Source of the DNA: Pseudomonadota bacterium
GTDB lineage: Bacteria; Desulfobacterota; Desulfovibrionia; Desulfovibrionales; Desulfovibrionaceae
Direction: 5' to 3'
Assembly (NCBI GenBank): GCA_023433925.1
Contig: JAEYTO010000018.1
Coordinates: 1 to 14,942, forward strand
DNA: 14,942 bases
The position numbers and the translations under genes are program-made. Below the pieces are notes generated by a model. That model was not told the DNA's origin. It saw only the letters and a program-made list of their open reading frames with translations, and searched no databases. This document shows, piece by piece, positions 1 through 6,904 of this stretch. The first letter of the stretch is position 1. Each line of letters begins with the position of its first letter.

Positions 1-50
1 CCCTCCCCGCACCCCACCCGCCAAAGGGGTTGAACCCCTTTGGAATCCCT
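1..50. repeat. Composite hairpin box, copy 1 (partial, cut by window edge)
   Basis: The first bases look like the right arm of a GC-rich hairpin whose left arm lies outside the window. They are followed by a perfect 10-bp stem, 21-30 paired with 34-43, with a 3-base loop. The layout (ccctcccc arm, cccacccgcc linker, AAGGGG/CCCCTT stem, then an aa-ccc-like tail) matches the box at 14863-14922 closely and the one at 9817-9877 in structure. It probably ends transcription of a gene to the left, but there is no T-run, so termination is inferred. Confidence 0.6.
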
Positions 51-94
51 CGGTATTTGGTCGGAACCGGCCCATGCCTGCACGTGTTCGTCAT

Positions 95-379
95 CTAGTT
101 GAAATGTAATGGCGAACTTGGCTGAAGATGTGCTGACAAAGTCCCCTGCATCCATCTAATCCGCTCCGACAATTCGCGCTGGCCATCCTCTGGGATGGAC
201 TTGGCGTTCATGCCTGCACGCCTCGCCGCCGCCAAACTATCCATATCGCTTCCATTTCGTGACACAATGAAAAGCGGCGCAACAGCTCGTAAATTGTCTA
301 TTGACAAGACCTCCTCCCTTCGCAACATTGCCACATTGTCCTGAACCATCTCTTGCACCACCGGAAGATGGGTCAGCAA
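95..379 (-). CDS. Doubtful small hypothetical ORF
   Basis: A 94-codon open frame with no family I recognise. The only full-length start is TTG (377-379), with no convincing ribosome binding site, and an in-frame stop lies a few codons upstream. GC and third-position GC are clearly below those of the neighbouring genes, so either the frame is not coding or it is foreign or decayed DNA. The predicted protein is soluble, with no signal peptide, membrane segment or cysteine motif. A possible plus-strand promoter (301-329) lies inside it, which argues against it being a gene. It could also be the remnant of a longer gene. Confidence 0.2.
   Translation of the reverse strand: MLTHLPVVQEMVQDNVAMLRREEVLSIDNLRAVAPLFIVSRNGSDMDSLAAARRAGMNAKSIPEDGQRELSERIRWMQGTLSAHLQPSSPLHFN
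301..329 (+). promoter_or_regulatory. Weak candidate promoter for the DUF3243 gene
   Basis: A perfect TTGACA (301-306) is followed after 17 bases by AACATT (324-329), a poor -10 match with three of six consensus bases. It would start RNA near 336, about 118 bases before the DUF3243 start codon. The -35 box is good, but the -10 box and the long leader make this tentative. Confidence 0.25.
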
Positions 380-453
380 GAGGCCGACACGCTGTGTAGG
401 CGATTATGCCGGTGCAGCTTGGAATGCACGATCAACCTACGGAGGATAACGCC

Positions 454-738
454 ATGATGGAAACAGCAAAGTGCATTGCTTCCATGGACTTCGTGAATGA
501 CTGGAAGACTTGGCGCGAGACCCTGTCCGACAACATATCCAAAGCGCGCTCACTCGGCGTGTCGGACGACATCATCAAGACCATGGCGATCAAGGTCGGC
601 AGCTACCTGTCGGAGAACGTCTGTCCCGGCACCAAGGAAGAGCAGGTGCTCAAGGAGCTGTGGGACGTGGGCACGCAGGAGGAGCGCAAGGCCCTGGCCT
701 CCATGATCTTCAAGTCCGTGACCGGCACGGAGCATTAG
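454..738 (+). CDS. DUF3243 family protein
   Basis: A 94-residue soluble protein that I recognise as DUF3243-like, the family of Bacillus subtilis YmfJ, whose function is unknown. The family core spans about residues 12-85: a helical N-terminal part with W-x-x-W/F-type spacing, an I-K-x-G-x-Y-L motif, then an L-L/K-E-L-W-D-V-G segment followed by E-E-R-K-x-L-A, which is its clearest signature. The ATG at 454 is chosen over an in-frame ATG at 406 because GGAGG (441-445) lies 8 bases before it; ATG 457 is an alternative one codon later. The gene is alone on its strand, faces the TrpF-like gene and ends 14 bases before a shared hairpin. No signal peptide or membrane segment is seen. Confidence 0.8.
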   Translation: MMETAKCIASMDFVNDWKTWRETLSDNISKARSLGVSDDIIKTMAIKVGSYLSENVCPGTKEEQVLKELWDVGTQEERKALASMIFKSVTGTEH

Positions 739-752
739 TATCGTCGAGGCAG

Positions 753-791
753 ACGGGGAAGAGCGGCGCCAATGGCGCTCGCTCTCCCCGT
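753..791. terminator. Bidirectional hairpin between convergent genes
   Basis: A long stem of 17 base pairs with two single-base bulges: 753-759 pairs with 785-791, 761-765 with 780-784, and 766-770 with 774-778, around a 3-base AAT loop. It sits between the stop codons of the DUF3243 gene and the TrpF-like gene, the expected place for a shared terminator. There is no clear T-run on either side. Confidence 0.65.
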
Positions 792-818
792 GGTCTTGGG
801 GCGCGCGCCATCGCGCGC

Positions 819-1640
819 TCAGTCCGCCAGCCCACCGAACGCCGCCCTCGCCTCCTCCACGAACCGCCGCACCTTGTCCGGGTCCTTGCGGCCCGAGGCG
901 TCCTCCAGTCCCGTGTGCGCGTCCACGCCCCAGGGCCGCACGGCCCGGATGGCCGCCGCGACATTGCCGGGATTCAGGCCGCCGGCGAGCATGAGCGGCC
1001 GGTCGAGGCTCGATGCGGCCTGGGCCAGGGCGCGGCTTAGGGACCAGTCGTGCGTGCGGCCCGTGGCGCCGCTCGCGCCGGTCGCCGGATCGAAGGTATC
1101 CGTGAGGAATGCGTCCACGAAGGGCGCGTATTCCGCGAGCATGGCCGACAGCCGGGCCTGGCTTCCGGGGCCTTGGTCCCGCGCGCCGGCCTGCGTCCCA
1201 GCCCGGCCGCCCAATGCCGTCTCTCCATGCCGGCCGCCATCGCGGCCGACCACGATGCTCTTCATGACGCCCAGGCCGGGGTCCAAGGCCTTGATGCGCC
1301 GGCAGACCTCGGGCTGGATCTGGCCATGGAGCTGTACGAGGCGCACGCCCAGGGCGCGACAGAGCGCCACGACCTCGGCCGGATCGGCCTCGTAGGTGAT
1401 GAGCACGGACTTTCCGGCGATACCCGCCGCGTGGATGACCTCGACGGCCTGGGCCTCGGAAAGATCCGGCGCGTGCACGTCCAGGCGCAGGGGGAAGCCC
1501 ACGAGGTCCACGCCCAGGCGGTCCAGGAGCCGGGCCTCGGCCAAGTCGCGCACTCCCGCGACCTGTATCGTGGGCAGGCGCGGGCCGAAGGCCGATTGCG
1601 GCCGGCGCGCATGGAATGCATGCAGTTGCTCACGACTCAT
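819..1640 (-). CDS. TrpF-like (phosphoribosylanthranilate isomerase family) protein lacking the catalytic Cys
   Basis: A 273-residue TIM-barrel protein of the TrpF/PRAI family. TrpF isomerises N-(5'-phosphoribosyl)anthranilate in tryptophan synthesis using a Cys base and an Asp acid. Seen here are VQLHG (102-106), a T-D-T segment with the likely acid Asp181, HDW (197-199), LAGGLNPGNV (218-227) and GVDAHTGLE (238-246), which replaces the usual GVDVSSGVE phosphate loop. The first strand reads IQVAGVRD where TrpF has a K-x-C-G motif, so Ala28 replaces the catalytic Cys. A Gly/Arg-rich insert at about 132-163 makes it longer than usual (200-230). The ATG at 1640 is chosen for GGGGAG six bases upstream; an in-frame ATG at 1700 has less support. 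No other trp genes are nearby. It is probably not a working isomerase. Confidence 0.75.
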   Translation of the reverse strand: MSREQLHAFHARRPQSAFGPRLPTIQVAGVRDLAEARLLDRLGVDLVGFPLRLDVHAPDLSEAQAVEVIHAAGIAGKSVLITYEADPAEVVALCRALGVRLVQLHGQIQPEVCRRIKALDPGLGVMKSIVVGRDGGRHGETALGGRAGTQAGARDQGPGSQARLSAMLAEYAPFVDAFLTDTFDPATGASGATGRTHDWSLSRALAQAASSLDRPLMLAGGLNPGNVAAAIRAVRPWGVDAHTGLEDASGRKDPDKVRRFVEEARAAFGGLAD

Positions 1641-1919
1641 ATGCTGCTCCCCACCAAAGGCTGAATATTCCGCCAATGCGCCGCCAAGTCGAGACCCCAT
1701 GGCCCGCCAAGGCCTTCATGCGCCCCGCTGGGAGGCTTGCCGGAAGAATGAAATGCACGGCGACGGCGTTGCGTGCCCGCGCGCATGGAGGCTCATGCCG
1801 GCCGGATTCGCGCCTGCCCTGCCCGCGCCTGCCGGGCGCGCAGCTGGCTTCCATTGCCAAGGCGAGCCGTTCTCGGATAGAGGACGCCTTCCGAAGCGTG
1901 AACCATGCGGAGCGCCGTC
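1641..1919. other. Divergent intergenic region, 279 bases
   Basis: It lies between the divergent starts of the TrpF-like gene and the first EamA gene, so it must hold both promoters. I see only imperfect candidates, for example an AATATT box near 1663-1669 read on the minus strand. A GC-rich stretch at about 1795-1850 contains short inverted repeats. Several frames stay open here because of the high GC, but none has start and ribosome-site support. Confidence 0.4.
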
Positions 1920-2804
1920 ATGCCCCTGGATCAGACATCGAGCCATTCCGAGGCGACGCGGGCCGTCCTGGCCCTGGCCCTCACGGCCAGCCTGTGGAGC
2001 TTGGGCGGCGTGCTCATCAAGCTCGTGGACCTGCCGCCCCTGGCCGTGGCCGGGCTGCGCAGCATGGTCTGCGCCCTGTTCCTCATGGCCGTGCGCGGGC
2101 TGCCCGCCCCGCCGCGCGGAGGGGCTCAGCTCGGCGCGGCCCTGGCCTACGCGGCCACGGTCATGCTCTTCGTCACGGCCACCAAGCTGACCACCGCGGC
2201 CAACGCCATCCTCCTCCAGTTCACCGCGCCCGTCTACGTGGCGCTCCTGGCCCACAGGATCGTGGGCGAGCGCACGTCCGCGGCGGACTGGCTGGCCACC
2301 GCCCTGGCCCTGGCCGGCATGGGCCTGTTCTTCGTGGACAAGCTCGACTTCAGCGGCTTGTGGGGCAACCTGGCCGGCCTGGCCAGCGGCGTGAGCTTCG
2401 CGCTCATGGTGCTCCTGCTGCGCAAGCAGAAGGACGGCTCGCCCTACGGCTCCCTGGTCTGGGGCAACATCATCGCGGCCGCGCTCTGCCTGCCCTTCTG
2501 CTTCGAGAAGGCGCCCGACCTGTCCGACACGGCCGGGCTGCTCCTGCTGGGCGTGGTCCAGCTCGGCCTGCCCTACCTGCTCTACGCCTGGGCCGTGCGC
2601 AGGGTGAGCGCCATGGTGGCCGTGCTCGTGCCGGTCGTCGAGCCGCTGCTCAACCCGGTCTGGGTCTTCCTCGTGCTGGGCGAGCGTCCCGGCTCCTGGG
2701 CCATGCTCGGCGGAGCGGTGGTGCTCGTCGCCGTCACGAGCCGATCGCTCCTGCCGCTGCTGCTCCGAGCCCGACCCTCGGCGGCCAGGGACTCGCTGCT
2801 CTGA
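1920..2804 (+). CDS. EamA/DMT family transporter
   Basis: A 294-residue inner-membrane protein with about ten hydrophobic segments in two EamA repeats, the usual layout and length of drug/metabolite transporter family exporters. The first repeat begins with the typical S-L-W-S-L-G-G-V-L-I-K segment, followed by A-G-L-R-S. The second half contains a V-P-V-V-E-P-L-L-N-P segment and a G-E-R-P motif, characteristic of the repeat end. The substrate cannot be told. The ATG at 1920 is preferred for GGAG at 1909-1912, seven bases upstream; an in-frame ATG at 1905 has weaker support. It is divergent from the TrpF-like gene and converges on the Crp/Fnr gene. A short basic tail follows the last membrane segment. 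Confidence 0.85.
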   Translation: MPLDQTSSHSEATRAVLALALTASLWSLGGVLIKLVDLPPLAVAGLRSMVCALFLMAVRGLPAPPRGGAQLGAALAYAATVMLFVTATKLTTAANAILLQFTAPVYVALLAHRIVGERTSAADWLATALALAGMGLFFVDKLDFSGLWGNLAGLASGVSFALMVLLLRKQKDGSPYGSLVWGNIIAAALCLPFCFEKAPDLSDTAGLLLLGVVQLGLPYLLYAWAVRRVSAMVAVLVPVVEPLLNPVWVFLVLGERPGSWAMLGGAVVLVAVTSRSLLPLLLRARPSAARDSLL

Positions 2805-2839
2805 TTGCAGTCCGCCAATGAACTTGGCAGCCCGCTGAT

Positions 2840-2860
2840 AAAAACGAGGTCCAAGGACCG
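2840..2860 (-). terminator. Weak terminator of the Crp/Fnr gene
   Basis: Read on the minus strand, just after the Crp/Fnr stop, GGTCCTTGGACC forms a short stem of 4-5 pairs (about 2848-2859), followed by TCGTTTTT (T-run at 2840-2844). The T-run is convincing; the stem is short. Confidence 0.4.
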
Positions 2861-2865
2861 CAGGC

Positions 2866-3549
2866 CTACAGCTTCACCTCGCCGCTGGCCAGGTCTTCCA
2901 GCCCGGCCCGGTCCAGCAGGCGGATGGTGCGCCCCTTGACCTCGATGAAATTCTGCTCGGCCATGCGCGAAAGGGCCCGCGAAAGCGTCTCGCGCGTCGC
3001 CCCGAGGAAGCTGGCCAGCAAGCCCTTGGCCATGTCCAGCTCTATGGTGTTCTTGCCGCCCTCGCGCTCGCTCAGGTCGAGCAGGTAGGCCGACAGCCGC
3101 TGGGGGATCTCCTGGAGGGTCAGGGCCTCGATCTTGCCCGCGAACTCGCGCAGCTTGCTCGACAGGGAGGCCAGCATGTTCAGGGCCAGGGTGGAGTCTT
3201 CCTGGATGAGCCGCTTGAGCTCGGCCCGCGGCAGGAAGACGACCTGCCCCTTCTCCACGGCCGCCGCGCTGGCCGGGAAGCGCCCGCCCATGAACATGGG
3301 CACCTCGCCAAAGGTTTCGCCGGCGCCGAAGATGTGCAGCACGGCCTCGCGGCCGTCGGGCGCCGAGCGGAAGATCTTCACCTTGCCCTCGACCACGACG
3401 TAGAAGCCCTCGGCCTCGCCGCGCTCGAAGAAGAGCATCTGGCCACGGTCGACGTTGCGCGGCACGGCGATGCGGGCGATGCGTTCAAGCTGCTCGGGCC
3501 GCAGCCCGGCGAAAAGCGGAATGTCGGCAAGCGCGCTCGTGATGCTCAT
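2866..3549 (-). CDS. Crp/Fnr family transcriptional regulator
   Basis: A 227-residue regulator of usual length: a cyclic-nucleotide-binding-type beta barrel (about 8-115), a long dimerisation helix (116-145) and a C-terminal winged helix-turn-helix (about 160-220). The recognition helix reads TRETLSR (175-181). Arg176, Glu177 and Arg181 match the three CRP residues that read GTGA half-sites, and a CGTGA-N6-TCACG palindrome lies in its own promoter region. The protein has no cysteine at all, so it cannot carry an FNR-type iron-sulfur cluster; its ligand is unknown (cNMP, haem or another small molecule). The ATG at 3549 is chosen for AGGAG six bases upstream; the in-frame ATG at 3576 lacks one. 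Divergent from the cupin gene, it probably controls both. It resembles the HcpR-like regulators of sulfate reducers, but assignment needs a tree. Confidence 0.88.
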   Translation of the reverse strand: MSITSALADIPLFAGLRPEQLERIARIAVPRNVDRGQMLFFERGEAEGFYVVVEGKVKIFRSAPDGREAVLHIFGAGETFGEVPMFMGGRFPASAAAVEKGQVVFLPRAELKRLIQEDSTLALNMLASLSSKLREFAGKIEALTLQEIPQRLSAYLLDLSEREGGKNTIELDMAKGLLASFLGATRETLSRALSRMAEQNFIEVKGRTIRLLDRAGLEDLASGEVKL

Positions 3550-3577
3550 TGCATGCTCCTGGCGAAAAAAAATCATG

Positions 3578-3604
3578 CCCGCGTGACATGGATCACGACG
3601 CGGG
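3578..3604. promoter_or_regulatory. CRP/HcpR-type palindromic operator between crp and cupin genes
   Basis: A perfect CGTGA-N6-TCACG inverted repeat occupies 3582-3597. It is nested in a second, nearly concentric inverted repeat, CCCGCGT (3578-3584) and ACGCGGG (3598-3604). The GTGA/TCAC half-sites fit the recognition helix of the adjacent regulator. The centre (3589.5) is about 41.5 bases before the RNA start predicted from the TATATG box at 3619-3624, the class II activator position for the cupin gene. It also lies about 40 bases before the regulator start codon, so autoregulation is likely. Confidence 0.7.
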
Positions 3605-3618
3605 GCTGCTCATGATGC

Positions 3619-3624
3619 TATATG
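3619..3624 (+). promoter_or_regulatory. Candidate -10 box of the cupin gene
   Basis: TATATG lies 45 bases before the cupin start codon, with no good -35 box at the right distance. This is typical of a promoter that needs an activator bound at -41.5, and the CRP-type palindrome is placed there. Confidence 0.4.
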
Positions 3625-3668
3625 TCCTTGCAACGACGATGAACAACAGCACGACAAGGAGGCTGGAC

Positions 3669-3986
3669 ATGCGCAAGATCGAGATGTTCAAGGATAACGG
3701 CTTCAAGGATAAGGCTTTCTCTCTGCTGCTCGTGCACGAGTCGCCGGACTTCAAGATCCTCAACTTCAACTTCAAGGCGGGCCAGAGTCTGCCCGTGCAC
3801 TCCCACGATCTGGACGGCCAGGTTTCCATCGCCATCATCGAGGGCGAGGGTGAGTTCCTGGGCGAGAACGACGCCAGCATGCCCGCGCGCACGGGCGACG
3901 TGCTCGTGTGCGACATCCGCGAGCCCCACGGAGTGAGGGCCACGACGGACATGCGCGTGCTCGTGCACATCGCCCCGCCCATCTAA
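3669..3986 (+). CDS. Small single-domain cupin protein
   Basis: A 105-residue single cupin barrel. The first cupin motif is seen as AGQSLPVHSH, with His44 and His46 as likely metal ligands; the usual Glu seems replaced by Gln51 or nearby Asp residues. The second motif, TGDVLVCDIREPHGV, supplies His87. The likely fold is a metal-binding beta barrel acting as a small-molecule sensor or enzyme; the substrate is unknown. The ATG at 3669 has a strong AAGGAGG (3656-3662) six bases upstream, so longer in-frame starts are rejected. It is divergent from the Crp/Fnr gene with the palindrome between them, suggesting it is that regulator's main local target. A strong hairpin follows 16 bases after the stop. 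Confidence 0.85.
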   Translation: MRKIEMFKDNGFKDKAFSLLLVHESPDFKILNFNFKAGQSLPVHSHDLDGQVSIAIIEGEGEFLGENDASMPARTGDVLVCDIREPHGVRATTDMRVLVHIAPPI

Positions 3987-4002
3987 CGCACTTTGCGAAT
4001 CA

Positions 4003-4047
4003 CCTGAGAGAGGGCGCCGCCCTCTCTCAGGCTCTCTTCCGCCAGGG
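4003..4047 (+). terminator. Composite hairpin box, copy 2 (terminator of cupin gene)
   Basis: A 13-bp perfect stem (4003-4015 with 4019-4031, loop GCC) follows the cupin stop. The next bases, ctctcttccgccagggg, match the linker and left arm of the second hairpin in copy 3, but the right arm has decayed here. No T-run is present. It is the same family as the boxes at 1-50, 9817-9877 and 14863-14917. Confidence 0.65.
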
Positions 4048-4443
4048 GAATGAAGGACTCGGGCCATCCTGGCCCTCGCCCTGCACTCTCAGTTGAATGG
4101 GCGGGGGTTTCCCGGTTCAATTGCAATCCGCCATGGCGACTATTGAAAACCCGTCCTGAAATTCTCACTTGGGCGGGCCCAGGGCAAGCCCAGGGCTCGC
4201 CCATTCACGATGCGCATCCGACGGGTCGAGGGGCGGGCCTTTCGTCGCCCGCCATGTCGCCGCATCCGGCCGATCCGCGTGGGCCTTTCCTTCGGTCGAT
4301 TCGCTTATAGCCCCTTTTCCTCATTCCGAGAAGCCATTGCCGCTGCGAGGCCGCACCGGCCAAGCTCGTTCTATCAGTTGATACGCATTTTCTTTTCCTG
4401 CCCAATACCAGGACATAAGACTCTTCTATATTAATGAATCCCA
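4048..4443. other. Non-coding stretch upstream of the chemoreceptor gene
   Basis: About 400 bases with no supported gene. It holds a hairpin at 4170-4203, a weaker one at 4093-4120 (TTGAA/TTCAA outer arms, CGGG/CCCG inner arms) and a TATCA-GT-TGATA palindrome at 4372-4383. GC drops toward the chemoreceptor promoter. Open frames here lack ribosome binding sites and recognisable products. A small RNA is possible but not shown. Confidence 0.5.
4170..4203. other. Strong orphan hairpin in intergenic region
   Basis: An 11-bp outer stem with one G-U pair (4170-4180 with 4193-4203), an A-A mismatch, then an inner GGG/CCC helix around CAAG. It is not next to a gene end, so it may belong to an untranslated RNA, be a processed leader structure, or be a leftover terminator. 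Confidence 0.4.
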
Positions 4444-4473
4444 TTGACGCGACTTCCGCGAATCGTGTATACA
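4444..4473 (+). promoter_or_regulatory. Sigma70-type promoter of the chemoreceptor gene
   Basis: TTGACG (4444-4449), an 18-base spacer and TATACA (4468-4473) give five of six matches in each box. The predicted RNA start is near 4480, about 30 bases before the ATG at 4510. The -35 box contains the TTG codon that would otherwise extend the reading frame, so that longer start is rejected. Confidence 0.7.
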
Positions 4474-4509
4474 ACTATAAACCCAATCTCGAACCAACGG
4501 AAACGTAAA

Positions 4510-6834
4510 ATGAGCATTCAAATCCGTCGTATCAGCACGGTTATTCTTTCCATTGTCTCTCTGGCAATCGTTGCGGCAGTGATCGTCATGGTCGCATACG
4601 TCGCCAGAACGTCCTATGACCTTGCTTTCCAGCTCGAAAAGCAGGCCATGGACCAGTCAACGCATTCCTTAACCCAGACCCTGAGCCGGCAGTTGCGCGA
4701 GCACTCGAACCTGGCCAAGACGCTGGCCGCCCAGAACGCCGTCATGGAGACCCTGGAGAATGGTGATCCGGCGCGCGCCGCGCAACGCCTGGGCGATTAC
4801 ATGCGTTCCTACGGCGACTCCTTCTGGGGCATGCTCGCCTTCGACCGCCGGGGGCGCGTGCTGGCCGGCTTCGATTCCGGTCTGCGCAGCCTGGCCGGCC
4901 GCGAGCTCGGCGGCCAGAATTACGTCGGCAAGGTTCTGGACACGGGCGAGGTTTACATCTCTCCGGACGTGTTCCGGCCCGAGGGCTCCGAGGCCCTGGT
5001 TTACGTCGTGACGGCGCCCGTGCGCGACGCATCCGGTAGGATCCTGGGCGGCGTGGCCATTTTCCCGCTCTGGGAGCGTTTCAGCGCCACGTTCCTGGAC
5101 CCTGTGCGCTTCGGCGAGCGCGGCTACGGCTTCGTCATCGATAGCCGGGGACGAATCATCGCCCACGCCATGGACAAGGACCTCATCCTGCGCGACCTTT
5201 CAAGCAGCGACTTCATCCGTGAGGCGCTGCGCATCAAGACGGGCGATGTCGAGTACGATTGGCAGGGCGACGACAAGGTCATGACCGTCGCCCACGTGCC
5301 CGAGACGGGCTGGATCGTGTGCATGAGCGCCTACGTCGAGGAGCTGACCCACACGGCCACCCACCAGACCTACATGCTCGCGCTCATCGGCCTGGCCGTC
5401 ATCTCCAGTCTCGTGGCCCTGCTGGCCTTTGTCATGCACCGTAGCGTGTCCCGGCCCGTGCAGGCCATGGAGGCCTTCACCAAGCGCATCACCCAGGGCG
5501 ACTTCAAGGCCAGCCTCGATGGCGCGTTCAAGTACGAGTTCGCGGACCTGAGCCGCAACGTCACGGCCATGGTCGCCGAACTCAAGAACAAGCTGGGCTT
5601 CGCCCAGGGTCTGCTGGACGGCCTGACCACGCCGTGCATAGTCTCGGACCCCAAGGAGCGCGTCCTCTTCGTCAACCAGGCCAGTCTGGATTTCCTGGAA
5701 GTCCCCGGCAAGCCTTCTGATTTCACGGGAAGCGATGTAAGCGCGTTCTTCTACGGCGAATCCGGCAAGCAGACCATCATCGGCAGGGCCATCCGCGAAA
5801 AGAGCCCGGTGCGCAACGTGCAGGTCGAGCTCAAGAGCCGCAAGGGCCGCAACCTGTTCACTCAGATCGACGCCGCGCCCATGTACGACCTGGACGGCAC
5901 GCTCATCGCCGGCTTCGCCCTGTTCTCGGACCTGACCACGATCCATGAGCAGCAGAAGCTCATCGAGGAGGTCAACAAGCGCATCGCCAAGGCCGCCACC
6001 GAGGCAGGGCGCGTTTCGGATCAGGTGGCCTCGGCCTCCGAGGAGCTTTCGGCCCAGGTTGAGCAGTCCAGCCAGGGCGCCAGCGAGCAGCAGTCGCGCA
6101 CGGGCGAGGCGGCCACGGCCATGGAGCAGATGAACTCCAGCGTGCTCGAAGTGGCGCGCAACGCCTCCAGCGTGGCCGACCTGGCCGATCGCACCAAGGG
6201 CATGGCCAAGGACGGCTCGGACGTGGTCGCGTCCGTGGTGCAGGTCATCGGCCGCATCAACGCCAAGGCCGGCGAGCTCAAGGACGACATGACCAAGCTC
6301 GGCCAGCAGGCCCAAGGCATCGGCCAGATCCTGGGCGTCATCTCGGACATCGCCGATCAGACCAACCTCCTGGCTCTCAACGCGGCCATCGAGGCTGCCC
6401 GCGCCGGCGAGGCCGGCCGCGGCTTCGCCGTGGTCGCCGACGAGGTGCGCAAGCTCGCCGAAAAGACCATGAGCGCCACGCACGACGTGGAGGAGTCCAT
6501 CAAGTCCATCCAGGACAGCGTGCGCAAGAGCATTGCCAACACCGACTCCACCACCGAGGCCATCCGCGAATCCACGGAGCTGGCCGGCCGTTCGGGCCAG
6601 GCCCTCCAGGGCATCGTGGCCATGGTCGAGGAGACCGCCGACCAGGTGCGCGGCATCGCCACGGCCAGCGAGGAGCAGTCGGCCGCCAGCGAGCAGATCA
6701 ACCGGAGCATCGAGGAGATCAACCGCATCTCCACCGAAACATCCGACGCCATGAACCAGTCGGCCCAGGCCGTGTCCGACCTGGCCAACCTGGCCGGCGA
6801 ACTCAAGAGCATCATCGAGCGGATGCAGCAGTAA
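4510..6834 (+). CDS. Methyl-accepting chemotaxis protein (Cache-HAMP-PAS-signalling domain)
   Basis: A 774-residue transmembrane chemoreceptor. Order: short basic cytoplasmic start; membrane segment about 8-32; a periplasmic double-Cache-type sensor about 35-280 (with G-Y-G-F-V-I-D-S-R-G and D-G/V-P-E-T-G-W type elements); second membrane segment 288-309; HAMP about 310-362; a PAS domain about 363-480; then the coiled-coil signalling domain. The CheA/CheW-binding hairpin tip is clear at about 618-651 (NLLALNAAIEAARAGEAGRG, then FAVVADEVRKLAE). It transmits ligand binding, and perhaps an internal redox or small-molecule signal through PAS, to CheA. The C-terminus ends ELKSIIERMQQ without an NWETF-like CheR tether. 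No CxxCH haem motif is present, unlike DcrA. The ribosome binding site is weak (GGAAAC). It is monocistronic, with its own promoter and terminator; no che genes are nearby. Confidence 0.93.
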   Translation: MSIQIRRISTVILSIVSLAIVAAVIVMVAYVARTSYDLAFQLEKQAMDQSTHSLTQTLSRQLREHSNLAKTLAAQNAVMETLENGDPARAAQRLGDYMRSYGDSFWGMLAFDRRGRVLAGFDSGLRSLAGRELGGQNYVGKVLDTGEVYISPDVFRPEGSEALVYVVTAPVRDASGRILGGVAIFPLWERFSATFLDPVRFGERGYGFVIDSRGRIIAHAMDKDLILRDLSSSDFIREALRIKTGDVEYDWQGDDKVMTVAHVPETGWIVCMSAYVEELTHTATHQTYMLALIGLAVISSLVALLAFVMHRSVSRPVQAMEAFTKRITQGDFKASLDGAFKYEFADLSRNVTAMVAELKNKLGFAQGLLDGLTTPCIVSDPKERVLFVNQASLDFLEVPGKPSDFTGSDVSAFFYGESGKQTIIGRAIREKSPVRNVQVELKSRKGRNLFTQIDAAPMYDLDGTLIAGFALFSDLTTIHEQQKLIEEVNKRIAKAATEAGRVSDQVASASEELSAQVEQSSQGASEQQSRTGEAATAMEQMNSSVLEVARNASSVADLADRTKGMAKDGSDVVASVVQVIGRINAKAGELKDDMTKLGQQAQGIGQILGVISDIADQTNLLALNAAIEAARAGEAGRGFAVVADEVRKLAEKTMSATHDVEESIKSIQDSVRKSIANTDSTTEAIRESTELAGRSGQALQGIVAMVEETADQVRGIATASEEQSAASEQINRSIEEINRISTETSDAMNQSAQAVSDLANLAGELKSIIERMQQ

Positions 6835-6863
6835 ATGCGCGAAGGCGCGGTCGAGCGAGCGAG

Positions 6864-6886
6864 AGGCGGCCCACGGGCCGCCTTTT
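6864..6886 (+). terminator. Rho-independent terminator of the chemoreceptor gene
   Basis: A GGCGGCCC/GGGCCGCC stem (6865-6872 with 6875-6882, effectively a CACG loop) is followed directly by TTTT (6883-6886). It lies about 30 bases after the stop codon. Confidence 0.8.
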
Positions 6887-6904
6887 GCGTTCCGGGCGGA
6901 GAGC

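Noticed and set aside
2805..2820. TTGCAGTCCGCCAATG, similar (13/16) to TTGCAATCCGCCATGG at 4121-4136
   Set aside because: Too short, with no shared flanks and no third good copy, so coincidence cannot be excluded.
4444..4509. N-terminal extension of the chemoreceptor from a TTG at 4444
   Set aside because: The TTG is part of the -35 box of a good promoter, and the ATG at 4510 directly precedes the expected basic start and membrane segment.
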